Of a stretch of 64,000 nt of DNA, positions 21,771-33,369 are shown piece by piece (position 1 is the stretch's first letter; the number at the start of each line of letters is the position of its first letter). The notes below the pieces were generated by a model. That model searched no databases and had not been told where the DNA came from. It saw only the letters and a list, made by a program, of their open reading frames with translations. A program made the translations under genes and the position numbers. Origin of the DNA: Sarocladium kiliense (taxonomy: Eukaryota; Ascomycota; Sordariomycetes; Hypocreales; Sarocladiaceae); NCBI GenBank assembly GCA_030734395.1, contig JAUZTG010000029.1, forward strand, positions 248,001-312,000, read 5' to 3'.

Positions 21771-22629
21771 TTAGAACTTGGAGAACTTCTTGACGGCCTT
21801 GCCGGTGCGGGGCAGCACGCGGAGGACGTTGAATCGGACCTGTAGGGTTTTCAGTCAGCATGCCACTCTCCCAGACTACACTGATCCTTCCTGTCCGTGG
21901 AAACATACAGTCTTGCTCAGGGGCCTGCACTGGCCAACGGTGACCTGGTCACCCTCCTCAACACGGAAAGCGGGGGAGACGTGGGCGGCGAGGTTCTTGT
22001 GGCGCTTCTCGTAACGGGAGTACTTGGGGATGTAGTGAAGGTACTCTCTCCGGATGATGAGAGTACGGTGCATCTTGGTGGAAACGACGGTGCCGGTAAG
22101 GATACGGCCACGGATGGAGACGAGACCGGTGAAGGGGCACTTCTTGTCTGCACACCTGTTAGACTTCTGGTCCTCTAAATTCTGCCAGTCGCAGCATCAC
22201 AACCGAGCTGCTCTTCCCACACAGCATACGCGGCACGCCCTCGTCACTCAATTCGAATTTTGTAGCGCGTGCCATCGTTCGTGCTGGAGGTCGGAGTTGT
22301 CTCGGTTGTGGAAGTTGCAAAGTCGTCGCTCGTCGAACGTACCAATGTAGGAACCCTCAATAGCGGTGTTGGGGGTACGGAAACCCAGACCAACGTCCTT
22401 GTACCATCGGCGGCCACCCTTGCCCGGACGAGCGCTCTTGGCCTTGACCTTGGAGTTCTGGAAAATGTGAGGCTGCTTCTGGAAAGCACGCTCCGACTGG
22501 ACGGTCAACTCGGTCGCCCTACGCAGCAAAGGTCAGTCACTCTGCTCTGGTTCTGCATTATGGGTATGGGTATTGTCGTCGTGATCGCGGCAATGCGTGC
22601 GGTCGAGGGAAGCGGGCGGTTACTGACAT
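21771..22629 (-). CDS. rps11: 40S ribosomal protein S11 (uS17), 4 coding exons
   Basis: Exons 22628-22629, 22343-22518, 21909-22147 and 21771-21839 give 161 residues, the normal length. The N-terminus is MATELTVQSERAFQKQPHIF, the core includes KCPFTGLVSIRGR and KMHRTLIIRREYLHYIPKY, and the C-terminus is RTGKAVKKFSKF. uS17 binds 18S rRNA in the body of the small subunit. Only the A and T of the start codon lie in exon 1: the intron 22519-22627 begins after AT, and the G comes from exon 2. Skipping this split leaves no ATG in the right frame near the conserved N-terminus. The donor there is GTCAGT; the others are GTACGT and GTATGT. Introns are 109, 195 and 69 nt, long for this window, as is common for ribosomal protein genes. 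Confidence 0.93.
22519..22627 (-). other. rps11: Intron interrupting the RPS11 start codon
   Basis: The spliced message reads AT from 22628-22629 joined to G GCG ACC GAG from exon 2, making ATG. The donor is GTCAGT, the acceptor CGTAG. Translation of the unspliced RNA would start at the same ATG but read Met-Ser-Val in a wrong frame. Confidence 0.8.
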
Positions 22630-23062
22630 CTTGAATGATCCTTCTCCACGAAGTTGTCGTTACGAAAAGGGTCGGTTGTTGCGCTGAGAGGGGGGTCGTT
22701 GGGCGTGAGGGTGATAGCTGCAACAAAAGTCGAATCGATGTTTTGCGCAGGACGGAGACCTAGGGCTTGAATCCACCCAGATTTTCCACGGAAGGAGCGT
22801 TAGGGCTTTTGAAAATTATCGTGGCTCAAAGGTGTGGCGCCTGTGGCTGGTCCGCACGTGACTTTTGGCCTGGATCACGTCCATCATTAAAGAGTGGGGC
22901 AAAGAACCCCAGTCGGCGCTAATCCTGCTACGGAAAGTAAACAAACACGCTCTGGGTCAGGCGCGGGCAACGCTAACGGCGTCCATCACCTGTGAAGCTG
23001 ATGAGGCAGCTGTCCATTACAACCGCTCCGAACCGCGTCATTCACCATTAACGGCACGCACA
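22630..23062. promoter_or_regulatory. Divergent intergenic region between RPS11 and SPC7
   Basis: 433 bases between two divergent start codons, so both promoters and 5' UTRs sit here. A plus-strand open frame runs through part of it into spc7 exon 1, but the ATG at 23063 is the best start. No specific box was recognised. Confidence 0.45.
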
Positions 23063-26000
23063 ATGGCTCCCAGCGGTGAATCGGCACTCTCGACGAACCG
23101 GCGACCACGAAGGTCGCTGGGTCTGCAAAGTGGCACGCGCAAATCAACCGATAAAGAGAATGCGACCATCGACGTGGGGAGCACGCTCGCTGAGAGTCGC
23201 AAGAAATCACGGAGCAAGAGCATGGGACCAGGAGGCCTGGATGCCCTGAAGCAAGGCTCAGGAAACCGGAGAGCAGTATGTAAACCTTTCACAATGTCGA
23301 TCGTATGTTTCTGATGTCCAATTCAGTCACTGGCAGTGCCAACTAGGGTCCCGCGATCCATCCTCAAACCAACGATCAGCCCATTACCTGAGATCCCGGC
23401 ACTCAAGAGCAAGAGTGCACGATCATCTGGCTCAACGACTGGAATGTCTTCAACATCATCGAGATCACTTACCGACGACTTGAGCGGCTCCAAGATTGCG
23501 ATCAAAACGGAAGAGGAGCAGCAAGCAGCGGCGAGGGAGCGAGAAGAGCGAGAAAGACGCGATGCTCGACGCAAGTCTCTCGCGAATAGGCGTGTCTCGT
23601 TCGCGGCTGAAGCGACTCTTCATACCTTCCACGAGATCGAATTTCCGCAGGACTCTACTACATCCACAGACTCAACCAAGAGGAGATCATCTGTCGTAGG
23701 CCGAGAGTCTACACCGTACACCGCGCCTCCGAGCACTTCGGAGTCCCCGTACAACCCAAGAAAGCGTCGCCGAAGCTCTGTCGTCGAGCCGCCACAACAG
23801 CAAAGCCCTCAAGATGATACCGTGACCTCGACTATCTATAGTTCAGATTCCGAGCCTGTAGAAGTGACTGAGGAGATTGCCGTTGTGGAGGATGATGGCA
23901 ACAGCAGCAGTGACTCGGACGATGGAACCATGATGAGCATGGATGACGCTACTGGCACATCAGTTGGGTCTGAGCGATCCCACGTATCGGAAGGGGAGTC
24001 ATCAACTCTTGATGAGGCTCTTCGACTCGCCGCGCAGAGGGCAGGCTCTCAGCGCGCAAACGAGAATGATGCCGATTCAGATTCCGACGATGGAGAAGAG
24101 GTCATCCCGTCGTTTGGCTGGATCAAGAAAACACAGCCAGCAACTGGCACTGCCAATAATAACGACTCTGGATCCCAACATGCAGCCGAAGATGACGGAA
24201 CAGAGATGAGCATGGATATCACCCAGAGTGTGGGCAATATCATCAACGGAAAAGCTCCACAAGTTGACGAAGAGGAAGAGGAAGACGACGATATGTCAAT
24301 GGATGTCACGCAAGCAGTTGGTGGAATTCTGTCAAAGTCAGCGGCGTCTCAAGACAATGCTGAAGAGGATGATGATGACCAGATCGGCGATGCCACGATG
24401 GATCTCACTACAGCTGTTGGTGGCATCCGACGTAGAACTTCAGATTTCTACGAGTCGGATGGAAATGAGGACATGTCCATGGAGTTGACGACAGCTATGG
24501 GCGGGGTCCTGGGTTACAAACCTCGTCAGAGTGCTGGAGGTCCCTCCCGCCGTCAATCAACGGTGCAAGCGGACGATGGCGACAATGACACGGGGAACAT
24601 GGATATGACTGTCAGCGTTGGTCGTATAGTTTCTGCTGCCGTCCAACAAGCGGATGAGGCTGATGGCAATGAAACTCTGGGCATGGATATCACTGCCGCC
24701 ATCGGTGGGATTATCGGTTCAGCCCAGCCCAGCCCGCGTACCTTAGGGAAGCGGATTATGGAAGAAGAGGTCGATGCCCCCTCTGGTGCGGAGACGGCCA
24801 TCCTTGCTGCTGTGTCCCGCAACCCTTCACCAAAGCGCCGAGTCTCCCGAACACAGGTCTCAAGCCCCGAGAAGAATGATGATCGTGCAGCGTTCCAAGG
24901 CAGAGGACTACGCCGAAGCAACGGGCCTCCTTCTGCGCCAGCAATCACGACGACACCCCCTAGTCGGACATCTTCACCCGTGCGACCCAAGACTCCGCAA
25001 CAACAAAGCTCGTCGCCCCTGAAAACAACGCCACGCTCTGCTCAGCGCACGCCTACTTCGACTACATCTGCGAGGAGGACTGCCCTGCAGTCCCGTGGCT
25101 CCTCTGCAAAGAAGGCAAGCATACACAAGGAACTTGTCTTCAGGAACGATCCCCATACCGGAAGCCGAACACCGACTGTAGTGTTGACGCCACAACCACG
25201 ACGACTCTCTGGCGTTGGTGCTGATCGAGACGGACTGGGTTCTCCTCGTGTAGCTGAATTATTTGATCGTCGCGGCTCCATCGGTGATGCTGCAACCGAG
25301 TTCATTCCCGGCAAGCGTGTTGTTGCCTTCGCGGATCCCAAGAAAGTCGCTGAGGAGGTTGATCGAGAACGTCAGCTGGACGAGGATCGAGAGAACGGGC
25401 GTAGCATCATGGAACGTGAGGCTGACAATGGTGATGCCGCCCTCAATCTACGCGAGATGATCGACAGCCTGAGCCCGAAGCGCAACCCTCTGAAGGGACG
25501 CAAGAGTCTCGCAGTCGGTAGCGCGTTGGGAGTGCTAGGGAAGAGACCGATGGAATTGGACAGTGATGACGAGGCTGAAGAGAACGACGGGGTCAAGCGG
25601 CTTAAGGGACATCAAGCTAGCCCTGTCAAGAACGTTCGACTTCAGCAGCCACCCTCAAAAGCTGAGACAGCAGGGAGACCCATGAGATCTTCACAAAGGA
25701 ACCTTGAACCAGGACACGCAGCTGCCCCTTCCCTGTCTTCGCCCACCAAAGGTAGTGGCGCCACAACACCAAAACACCAGCTTCGCTTCAAGGATGTTGA
25801 CGACGATCCGACTGCGACACAAGACATGAACTTCCATCGGTCACCAATCAAGGACTTGGCTCAGCTTGAGCGTGAGGCAGAGGATGGCCAGATTCACCTT
25901 CAAGACTTCCTCAACATGACCTCAATCCGATTCATGGAACTTAACACGACCAAGCGTCGACCGACTATCGCGCCTGGTGCCATGCAAGATGCAACATTGG

Positions 26001-27438
26001 AAGATGGCGAAGACGACATGTCCCTCGAGCGCTGTGTGGTTGCTGGTGCTTGCACGGTCCCCAACCTTGAACTCTATCAACACTCCTGCCGAGAGCTCAA
26101 GAAATACATCTCGGAAGGTCGACGCATCGTTCGCGAGATCGAAACTGACACATTCGAGGAGAACCCACCACTTTTCCGCGAGTACCTGTCGGCCACTCCA
26201 GAGGTGAAGGCACTCATGGACAGCCAGTTCAAGAACGTCAAGACACATGCACGCCTACTCAGCAAAAACATGTGGTACGAGTGGCGGATGAAGCTCCAAG
26301 ATGGTCTGAAGGAGGGCCTTGTCCGGATCGCTGAGGGCATGGTTGAGGACGAGGAGAACCTCAATAAGCAAGAGGCGCTCCTGAAGTCCGTTCTTCCTTC
26401 ACTTACAGCACGCCACGAGGCACTTGAGCAGGAGAGCACCGATCTTGAGGATGTCGCCCGAGAATTGGCAGACTGTGATCCAGCAGAGCTTCAGGCAACG
26501 CGGGACGAGCTGGTGAACCTCGATGCTGAAATTGAGCGCAAGAAACAGTTGATCGCCGAACTTCGCCAAGAATTCGAAGAGTCGGAGGCAAATGTAAAGG
26601 CGCTCAGCGAGCAGAAGCAACAGTGCCAGAATGACATTCGGGAGTCGGAGAAGATCAGGGAGGATTGCCGGGGTTGGACGAGCACCGAAGTCAGTGTTCT
26701 CAAAGGTACGTAAACCCGCAGTCGTCTCGACCCAATACCATGAGACGATGGCTAACACTGTACACAGCACGCGTGGACGAGCTGGAGAAGCACCATGGAT
26801 GGGCAGTGACCGGCATCTCGGGAACTGTACTGTCCATGTCCTACAAGCGTGAGATCGAGCTCGTCCTCGACATCCGATCATTCCAGCCACACCAGCCGAA
26901 CTCCCAAATCGAGGTCTACTACATTGCGGATGCGCGTCGCGACAACCCTCTACCCAACACAGCCGACAAAGCCTTTTTTGTGCACGCCATTCGCGACCAC
27001 GTCCGTGCGCTACCTCAAAGCCGGACAAAGGTGCCACATCTGCTACGCATGGTCAGCGGTGCGTGGGATCAAGCAAATCTTGTCTCTGCTCAAATTGAGC
27101 ATGTCAATTTGACGTTCCCGACGAAAGTGGTGTCAGCAGGACCAGATGGCGACGACTCGGCGGTTGAGATCAAGAGCTCACTGTTGATGGTACCACTGGA
27201 GTCTCGTGTGGAGCTTACTCTACGTCTGCACCCCAGCGGTAGCAGCGGTGAAGGGATAGCTATTGGCATCAAGCCTGAAGCTAAGGTGCTGTATGGCGAG
27301 ACCTTCAATGTGAACAAGATCAAGGAGTTTGTGGGCACGAGAGTAGGTGAGGTGGTTGGGACAAAGGAGGAGTCGTGGAGTGATGTGCTCGTCGAGCTGC
27401 ATGCTAAGCTGCTGGCGAGAGGGAGAAAGACCGGATAA
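23063..27438 (+). CDS. spc7: Kinetochore scaffold Spc7 (KNL1/Spc105 family), 3 exons
   Basis: Exons 23063-23275, 23327-26705 and 26768-27438 give 1,420 residues. The N-terminus has both PP1-docking motifs of KNL1: SILK at residue 82 and RVSF at 160. Six MELT-like repeats follow, with cores MDIT (367), MDVT (396), MDLT (429), MELT (456), MDMT (496) and MDIT (524), most followed by xxVGG or xxxGG. These are the sites that, when phosphorylated by Mps1, recruit Bub3-Bub1 in the spindle checkpoint. The middle is disordered and rich in Ser, Pro and Arg. The C-terminal third is a predicted coiled coil (Spc7 domain, from about residue 930), then a globular RWD-like end reading HHGWAVTGISGTVLSMSYK, which in the family binds Mis12. 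The start at 23063 is the ATG nearest the conserved part. Confidence 0.92.
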
Positions 27439-28482
27439 TTGGAGAGAGGGTTTATGATGACTTGATGAAATGGGAATGAAGGTCGCTGGAGGAGGTGCTT
27501 ATTGTCTTGTCGCGGGCGTTCTGGAGGCAGCCGACATGGCATTGTTCGTGAGCGAATCGTATATATCACACTGTTACAGTCTCTGCCACTGTATTTCAGG
27601 CTCTGCTTCATCGAAACTCAGGTGCTGTCTGAGAATGCCATGACATGTTTTGAAAATTGTTCCTGAAGTGCCACATGTAGGCCGTTTGCTGCAACACCAA
27701 CGACTGGCGCCAGGTAGTGTTCGGCAGACGGCAGATTCCCTCCACATGACCTACCAGCAATCAGAGATCGTGAACAAATCCATCACTCTGCATTTGAGCG
27801 CCTTACAACGCAGCTTTGTAACTTTTCCAAAAGAAAGTGGTCCGTCCACGAGGCAGTGACGCACGACAAACAGAACCACGGGTAGCCGCCTTAAAGAGCT
27901 GCTCCCCTCTTCTTCGTGACAGATGCCTTAGATACCCTTTGTCACTCTTTCGGTGCGTCCTTGATCTCGCGAGAATAGCTTCAATCCAAAGAACAGACAT
28001 TTCTTCGTCACGCCTCATCATGTATCATCCAAATGCTTCCCATCTGCCAACACTTGCCATCAGCAACCATGAATCGATGTCCCTTTTCTATTGTTATTCA
28101 TCCACTTGTTCGACTTCACCAGGTGTCTACCAACTCGCCGCTGCTAAACGAACCTCAACAGCTGCTCGAGCAACTAATTGCTCAGGTTTCCAGACGGCTC
28201 CCAACCCTCATCCTGCTCTTCCTTTCTCGCCTGTCACCACCGTTTCTTTCTCTCATCTCATCGTATCCTCGTTGCGCAGGCTCAACAGAAAACTCTTACC
28301 AGCTCCCAGCTTTACATCTCAGCAATTTGACGTCTCATAACAGACAAACTTACACGCAAACGCTACAACTCTGCGACTACAGGTCGCATATTTCCCCTAT
28401 GCAAGTATCATCTGTTTGCCCTCCCCAAGCCATGTGACAACGGCAACACATTGCTAACCTCTCTCTGTCTCCCAAAGTCACG
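27439..28482. other. Gene-free intergenic region
   Basis: About 1 kb between spc7 and the next plus-strand gene. The second half is rich in pyrimidines on the plus strand, as in many fungal promoters. Short frames are open there but lack coding character. Confidence 0.5.
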
Positions 28483-31400
28483 ATGTTCTGCCAAAAAGAT
28501 CCCAACGACAAGCTCGAATTCCACGAGGCTCTGTTTAATCTACTCGTCTGGATCATCCGAAATCTTCTCCTCTTCGCCGCCTCCTCTCACTCCCTCCATA
28601 TTGCCTCCGTCTCAACATACGCCTATTTCTCAGCTCCGCAGACATGGACAGAGAACTTATACCTACTGCACACCGTGTCTACAGCTATCCTGGTCGTCGT
28701 ACTGAACGTTCTCGTCGTTGATACGTCTCTCATTGAAGGAGTGACCATGCGCAACTTTGCCCGGGTCTTGCTCTCGCTGGCCATCCCTATCTTCCTCGAC
28801 CTATACACACGCCACATCAAGGCTGCGAAGAGGGCAGATCCCGACGCCTCTATGTTTCTCCGACTCGACTTCATTCCGCTCTTCGTCGTCAAGTGCACCA
28901 AAGGCACTATATCACGCCAGCACGGCAATCAGAGCCAATACCTCCACATTGGAGACGAAATCCGAAATCGCTCCCGAGGAGCCAAAGGCCCCCGAGTCCC
29001 CGCCACAGACTCCCCCCAACAAGGACCAGCGCCCTCACCCAAGGGACTGTACCCCCAGCTGGCTCCGCAAACCAAAGCCCTTCCAAGACGAAGGCCGATC
29101 GCGTCTAAGCCATAGAGCCAATGGACCAAAGACTCGACGTCTCAGAGCAGAGTTCGGTATGGAGCTCCCCAGCCCACCGTCTCATACGCCTGGTCGAATA
29201 GCGTCGACTGATACCGCCCCTGAGCGGCAATATACCGAGCACCCTGTCGAGCCGCAGATGCCGACAGGAGAAGATCCTCCCATGGTAGAAAGCGGCCTTG
29301 AGCCCGCCACGCCTGAACCCAAGTCTGAAGTCGAGAAAGCTCTGGAACGGATCCAAGAGCGGAAACAGCGGTCTGCGGAGAGAAGGGCTGCTCGGAAGCA
29401 GCGAGCCTCCTTGACTTTGGTGGCACCCGTCATCAACTTCTCATTCGCCCCCGTAACGACACTGACAGACTGGGTGTTCCTCGAAGCGGCGAATCCTCGC
29501 CAACCGAGCGACTTCCGCCGATTTGAGAACCAGCCTCGTGCCCGTATGCACACTCGATCCCGCCATGCCCGTATTGAGCAGGCTCATTATACCAGCCGAA
29601 TGGTCCGCACAGGTCTGCAAAAAGGTTCCTCGACGCTTGCGTGGCTCACGACGAAGAGAAACGGGATCATAAGGGGATACCTGAGGCGAAGGACAATGAT
29701 CAGGCATGGCCAGATCAGGAAGATGCTGAGGAAGCAAGGACGCGTTATCCAGCGGCTCATAAAGGGGCACAGTGCAGCGATGCGGGCTGATATCCGAGCT
29801 CCGGTCCTCGCTGTCGTCAGGGCACTGCAGAAGCACAAGCCTTGCCCTCATCGCCTCGCTCGCCCGCGCTCAGCTTGGAAGAAGAGCAGCCCGAAGAACA
29901 GGACGCCTAAGAGGGTGCAGTTCAACGAGAGGCTGAACGAGGTGAAGGAGGTGAGCTTCCACCTAAACCCCGAGAGGACACCTCGGAAGGTGGTTCGCGT
30001 CAGCACCTCCAAGCCTCGGCGGGAGCAGAGCATGCAGGGGTTTGAGCAGGCTGGCCCTGCTCCTCAACCTGCGCCAGAGCTGATGGACGTGACCGAGGAT
30101 GTCACGGAGGATATCAGCTCTGCCTCTGTCGCTGACGCCGTGGCCATGACGGAGCTCACAGACAGCGACGAGGCGACGACCCCAGTGGAGGACATGGACA
30201 TGCAGGTAGACCAGCCTGAAGGACATGTCGCCAACGTGGTTGTCGGCAATGAGGTGGCTCAGCCCAGCTGGCAGCCACAGACAGCTTCCCAGCCGATGGC
30301 AATGTCGTCACCAACTGGTCCTGTTTGGGGACAGGACTTCCTCGAGGTTCAGCAGATGGCCAATGCTGTAAATTGGGCGACGATACATTCCGCCCCCGAC
30401 GCGACGATGAACTCAGCGGCAGAGGAGGCTGATGAGTCCTTCAACGAAATGATGAGCAGCGCTGATGAGATCCTCGCTCAGATCGAGGAGGCTACACCTC
30501 TTGCCCTTGTTGTAAGCACCATCCCCTTCCCTCCCGCATCGCACCAGAGACTGACACTTCCCTAGGCCGAAGACCACGATGGCGTCGCCGAGGCCTTACT
30601 CCTGCTGGCACAAACCCAGCCCGAGTCTCCCAGTAACCCAAACGCTGGCCACACCGCCGTCGAGTCCGATAACGACAGTCTCATGGCCGACCTCGAAGCC
30701 GGCTGGGCGAACGAGTTCACCGATAAGGACGGTCTCACGAGCCTCGATCGCGACCTTCTCGGCATAGCTGGTCCCTCCTCACCAGCTGTCCCAGCCCTAC
30801 TGAGTCCTCTCTCCGGGTCAGAGCGTAGGAGCGACTCGGATGAGGACAACGTAGAGGAGATTGTGAGGACTGTGCCTGCAGCCACGGCAATTAAAGACTC
30901 CGTGCCGCAGTTTGCTCCGATCCCGCCGGAGATGCTTGCCATGCAGCAGGCTGTGTCGCAAGGAGGCGTTAGCGGCGGGGGTGTGCAGAGCTTCTCGTTC
31001 GGCCTACCGATCGAGGGTGGGTTTGGGATGCATACTGCTCAGGCATTTGGGACACAGTCGATTACGACTTCGGCGCCGGGAGTCAACGCCATCCCATTCA
31101 CCGCCCCGGCAGTACCCATGCCACCGCCGAACATGCCGTCCTTCCCAAGCATGCCATCCTTCCCAAGCATGTCGTCCTTCCCAAGCATGCCGTCCTTCCC
31201 AAGCATGCCGTCCTTCCCAAGCATGCCCTTCCCAAGCTTTCCCCAACCGCAAAGGACCACCATCGAGTCCGACCCCGACGCTCCTCCCGTCTTCGCCCCC
31301 GTCCCAACCATCACCACCATAAACGCCGACATCGAAGCCGCGAAAGCAACCGTCCAAGCGCACAGGATGGCGAACCCGGAGGATAGGCAGGACGAGGAGG

Positions 31401-31492
31401 GACAGAAGGATGAGGATGATGTGGACTCGCCGACTGTGGCGAGTGAGGACGTTTTGAAGTGGAGGAGGATGAAGAGGGTGAAGGGAAAGTGA
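28483..31492 (+). CDS. Unrecognised large protein: N-terminal membrane helices, disordered body, SMPSFP repeats
   Basis: Two frames are clearly used. The first, from 28483, encodes hydrophobic segments (FNLLVWIIRNLLLFAA, AILVVVLNVLVV, LLSLAIPIFLDLY) and ends its coding character near 28890. The second, one base further on, runs to 30511 with charged and helical sequence (EKALERIQERKQRSAERRAA). It then joins 30566-31492 across a clear 54-nt intron. The first join is uncertain: a 40-nt intron 28893-28932 (GTGCAC..TCAG) restores frame, but a frameshift or two adjacent genes are possible. The body has an Arg/Lys-rich part (about residues 330-430), acidic low-complexity segments and a KRVQFNERLNEVKEVSFH block resembling PP1-type docking. 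The C-terminal part holds Pro/Met-rich tandem repeats. No family recognised. Confidence 0.6.
31133..31237 (+). repeat. 18-nt coding minisatellite (SMPSFP repeats)
   Basis: Five copies of an 18-nt unit, ATGCCGTCCTTCCCAAGC with one or two substitutions, plus a 15-nt partial copy, in phase with the reading frame. It encodes MPSFPS repeated. In-frame units allow copy number to vary without breaking the protein. Confidence 0.9.
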
Positions 31493-31905
31493 GAGGATAG
31501 CCAAACGAGGCAGAATGTGGCAAGGCGAGAGGATTGTGTCGTGATGTAATACGGCACGACAGGAAATGGCAGAGCGGCAGGGGTGGAGGTTGGATTCACA
31601 CTGTTGCGTCACATGCAGCGGTAAGATCCGTGGTCAAAGCTTGATTCACATGGTGTTCACAAACTCTTGAGACAAAGCATGGCGTTCAGGAGTATTCTTC
31701 AAGTCCCAGCGTGGACAGCCTTTTCATTCTGGCGCAGGAATCTCAGCATATGATACCCCCGAGACATTTCGGAACAACTCACAGTTTATGTGTCTTTTCA
31801 CATATTTCACAATGTTCGTGACTTCACATGTGTCGCATTCTTCGCGACTTCTCTGGTGACATGGATGGTATTGGTCGTGGTGGAGTTGTAAGTCATAAAT
31901 TCACA
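31493..31905. other. Convergent intergenic region
   Basis: About 410 bases between the end of the repeat-bearing gene and the end of atg14. 3' UTRs expected; no other feature. Confidence 0.5.
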
Positions 31906-33369
31906 TCATCGACTCTTCACCCTCATCCACCCCTGGTATTCCGCCCTGGGCGACCCCTTCGCCGTTTCCTTTCCGTTCTGTTGCTGTGCGTTCCCGTCCT
32001 CGCCCTCCACTCTCCAAGCGTCATCATCCAGCACCTCCCAATCAGGTGCGTCGCCCATCAATTTCTTCCTCAGTTTATCCACCAGCTTCATCGGACTGGG
32101 TAGCTTGAAGCCCCTCACCAACTCGGAGCCTTCTGAGCTTGTGAGGGAGTAGTAGGTCGAGCCATGGGAGTATCGCCCTAGAGCACCCGTTTTCTCTCCT
32201 CCTTGTTGTTGTAACTGCTGCTTCTGTGTATCCGATCCATCGTCTGCTGTCGTCGTTGCGGGCGATGGTGTCGGCAACGACTGTCGTGCAATGAGAAGAT
32301 TGTAAATGTTTCGGCCCATCTGGCATATGTCTTCGAAACTGGTCTTTTCGCCTATGCTGACTCCTTGAGTACAACAAAGCCAAGCAACGTTGTAAGCCAA
32401 CAAGGTGACGCCCTCCAGGAAGAACGCATAGCCCACAGAGTCGTCCTTCGCAAGCTGTGTCAACGGCTTGTCGATAAACAATGGTCTCGGACGAGACAGG
32501 TCGCCTCCATTCTGCTGAGATGGCGACTGTCCCGTGCCCGATAAGGATATGCTGGACGGTGAACGCGTGGAAGCGCTGGTGCTGCCGCGGGACTTGGCTG
32601 TCGATCGGGGCTGCCAGGAGCTCGCGAGGTTGAATATGGCAGGACGAGGGTGATCGCGATGAGGAAGAATGATCTCCGCTGGTAGACGGATGGCGAGATA
32701 ATGTGAGGCGATGACAAGTATATGACATACATGTGCAAGAGATGTTGAGATAACTTCAGGTGTCAGAGCTGGTTGCTTGTCAGTATCTCCGATGCTGTAC
32801 TCGTGGAATAAGGGAAGCTTACCGTTCATATTTGTTAGCTCCACGACAGGCAGTCTGGCAAGGTAATACACATATTTCCCGCCACTGCCCTTTCCCTTCT
32901 TGACTCCATACAACCTGGCCGCCTCATTGCACAGAAACGCCCTATGCCTGGCCATCTCCTCGGCTGCCTGCGCCCACTGCAACCTGCGTATGCTCGTCTT
33001 CCTCTCCACTTCATCTCTCACTTTCTGTCTCCTCCTCTCGCCCTCTACCTTCTCCCTTGCCTCGGCCAACTGCTCCCTCTTCTTCTCTAGTGCTGCCCTC
33101 CGTTCTCGGACCTCTGCGCGAGCGGCCGCGATCTCGGAACGCAGTTTCTGAGCTGCAGCTAGAATGCGAGACGTGTCTTCCTCAACCGCGATGGTACGCT
33201 CCGGTGGTGTGGGGAGAGTGTCTGTGACTTGGGACTTGAGAGAGTCGTTCTCCAGGTAGAGGTGGGCTAGGGCGAGGCGAGGGGTATAGAGCTGGTTGCG
33301 GGCGTCGACAGGACAAAGAAAGGCGAGATCTTTGGTGTGGACATCACGGAGACAGATGTCGCACGCCAT
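31906..33369 (-). CDS. atg14: Autophagy protein Atg14 (Barkor-like; UVRAG/Atg14 family)
   Basis: Exons 32823-33369 and 31906-32768 give about 469 residues. The N-terminus MACDICLRDVHTKDLAFLCPVDARNQ shown in part here (CDIC..LCPVD) is the Cys cluster of fungal Atg14. Next is a long coiled coil, about residues 65-160 (SEIAAARAEVRERRAALEKK), then the conserved domain with HVCHILVIASHYLAIRLPAE and DSVGYAFFLEGVTLLAYNVA. Atg14 directs PI3-kinase complex I (Vps34, Vps15, Atg6) to the phagophore assembly site. The 54-nt intron 32769-32822 has GTAAGC, CTGAC and CAG but is a multiple of three with no stop, so the unspliced frame is also open and adds 18 residues. The frame extends upstream of 33369; the ATG there starts at the conserved cysteines. 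Confidence 0.85.
   Translation of the reverse strand: MACDICLRDVHTKDLAFLCPVDARNQLYTPRLALAHLYLENDSLKSQVTDTLPTPPERTIAVEEDTSRILAAAQKLRSEIAAARAEVRERRAALEKKREQLAEAREKVEGERRRQKVRDEVERKTSIRRLQWAQAAEEMARHRAFLCNEAARLYGVKKGKGSGGKYVYYLARLPVVELTNMNGKLPLFHEYSIGDTDKQPALTPEVISTSLAHVCHILVIASHYLAIRLPAEIILPHRDHPRPAIFNLASSWQPRSTAKSRGSTSASTRSPSSISLSGTGQSPSQQNGGDLSRPRPLFIDKPLTQLAKDDSVGYAFFLEGVTLLAYNVAWLCCTQGVSIGEKTSFEDICQMGRNIYNLLIARQSLPTPSPATTTADDGSDTQKQQLQQQGGEKTGALGRYSHGSTYYSLTSSEGSELVRGFKLPSPMKLVDKLRKKLMGDAPDWEVLDDDAWRVEGEDGNAQQQNGKETAKGSPRAEYQGWMRVKSR

Noticed and set aside
22148..22342. snoRNA inside the second RPS11 intron
   Set aside because: Only a partial C-box (GTGATGC) and no D-box were seen; no H/ACA arrangement either.
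27837..28340. 167-codon plus-strand frame
   Set aside because: Pyrimidine-rich leader region; the protein is Ser/Pro/Thr-rich by composition and has no conserved look.
31004..31612. 200-codon minus-strand frames opposite the SMPSFP repeats
   Set aside because: They stay open because the 18-nt repeat lacks stops in other frames; they read as simple repeats.
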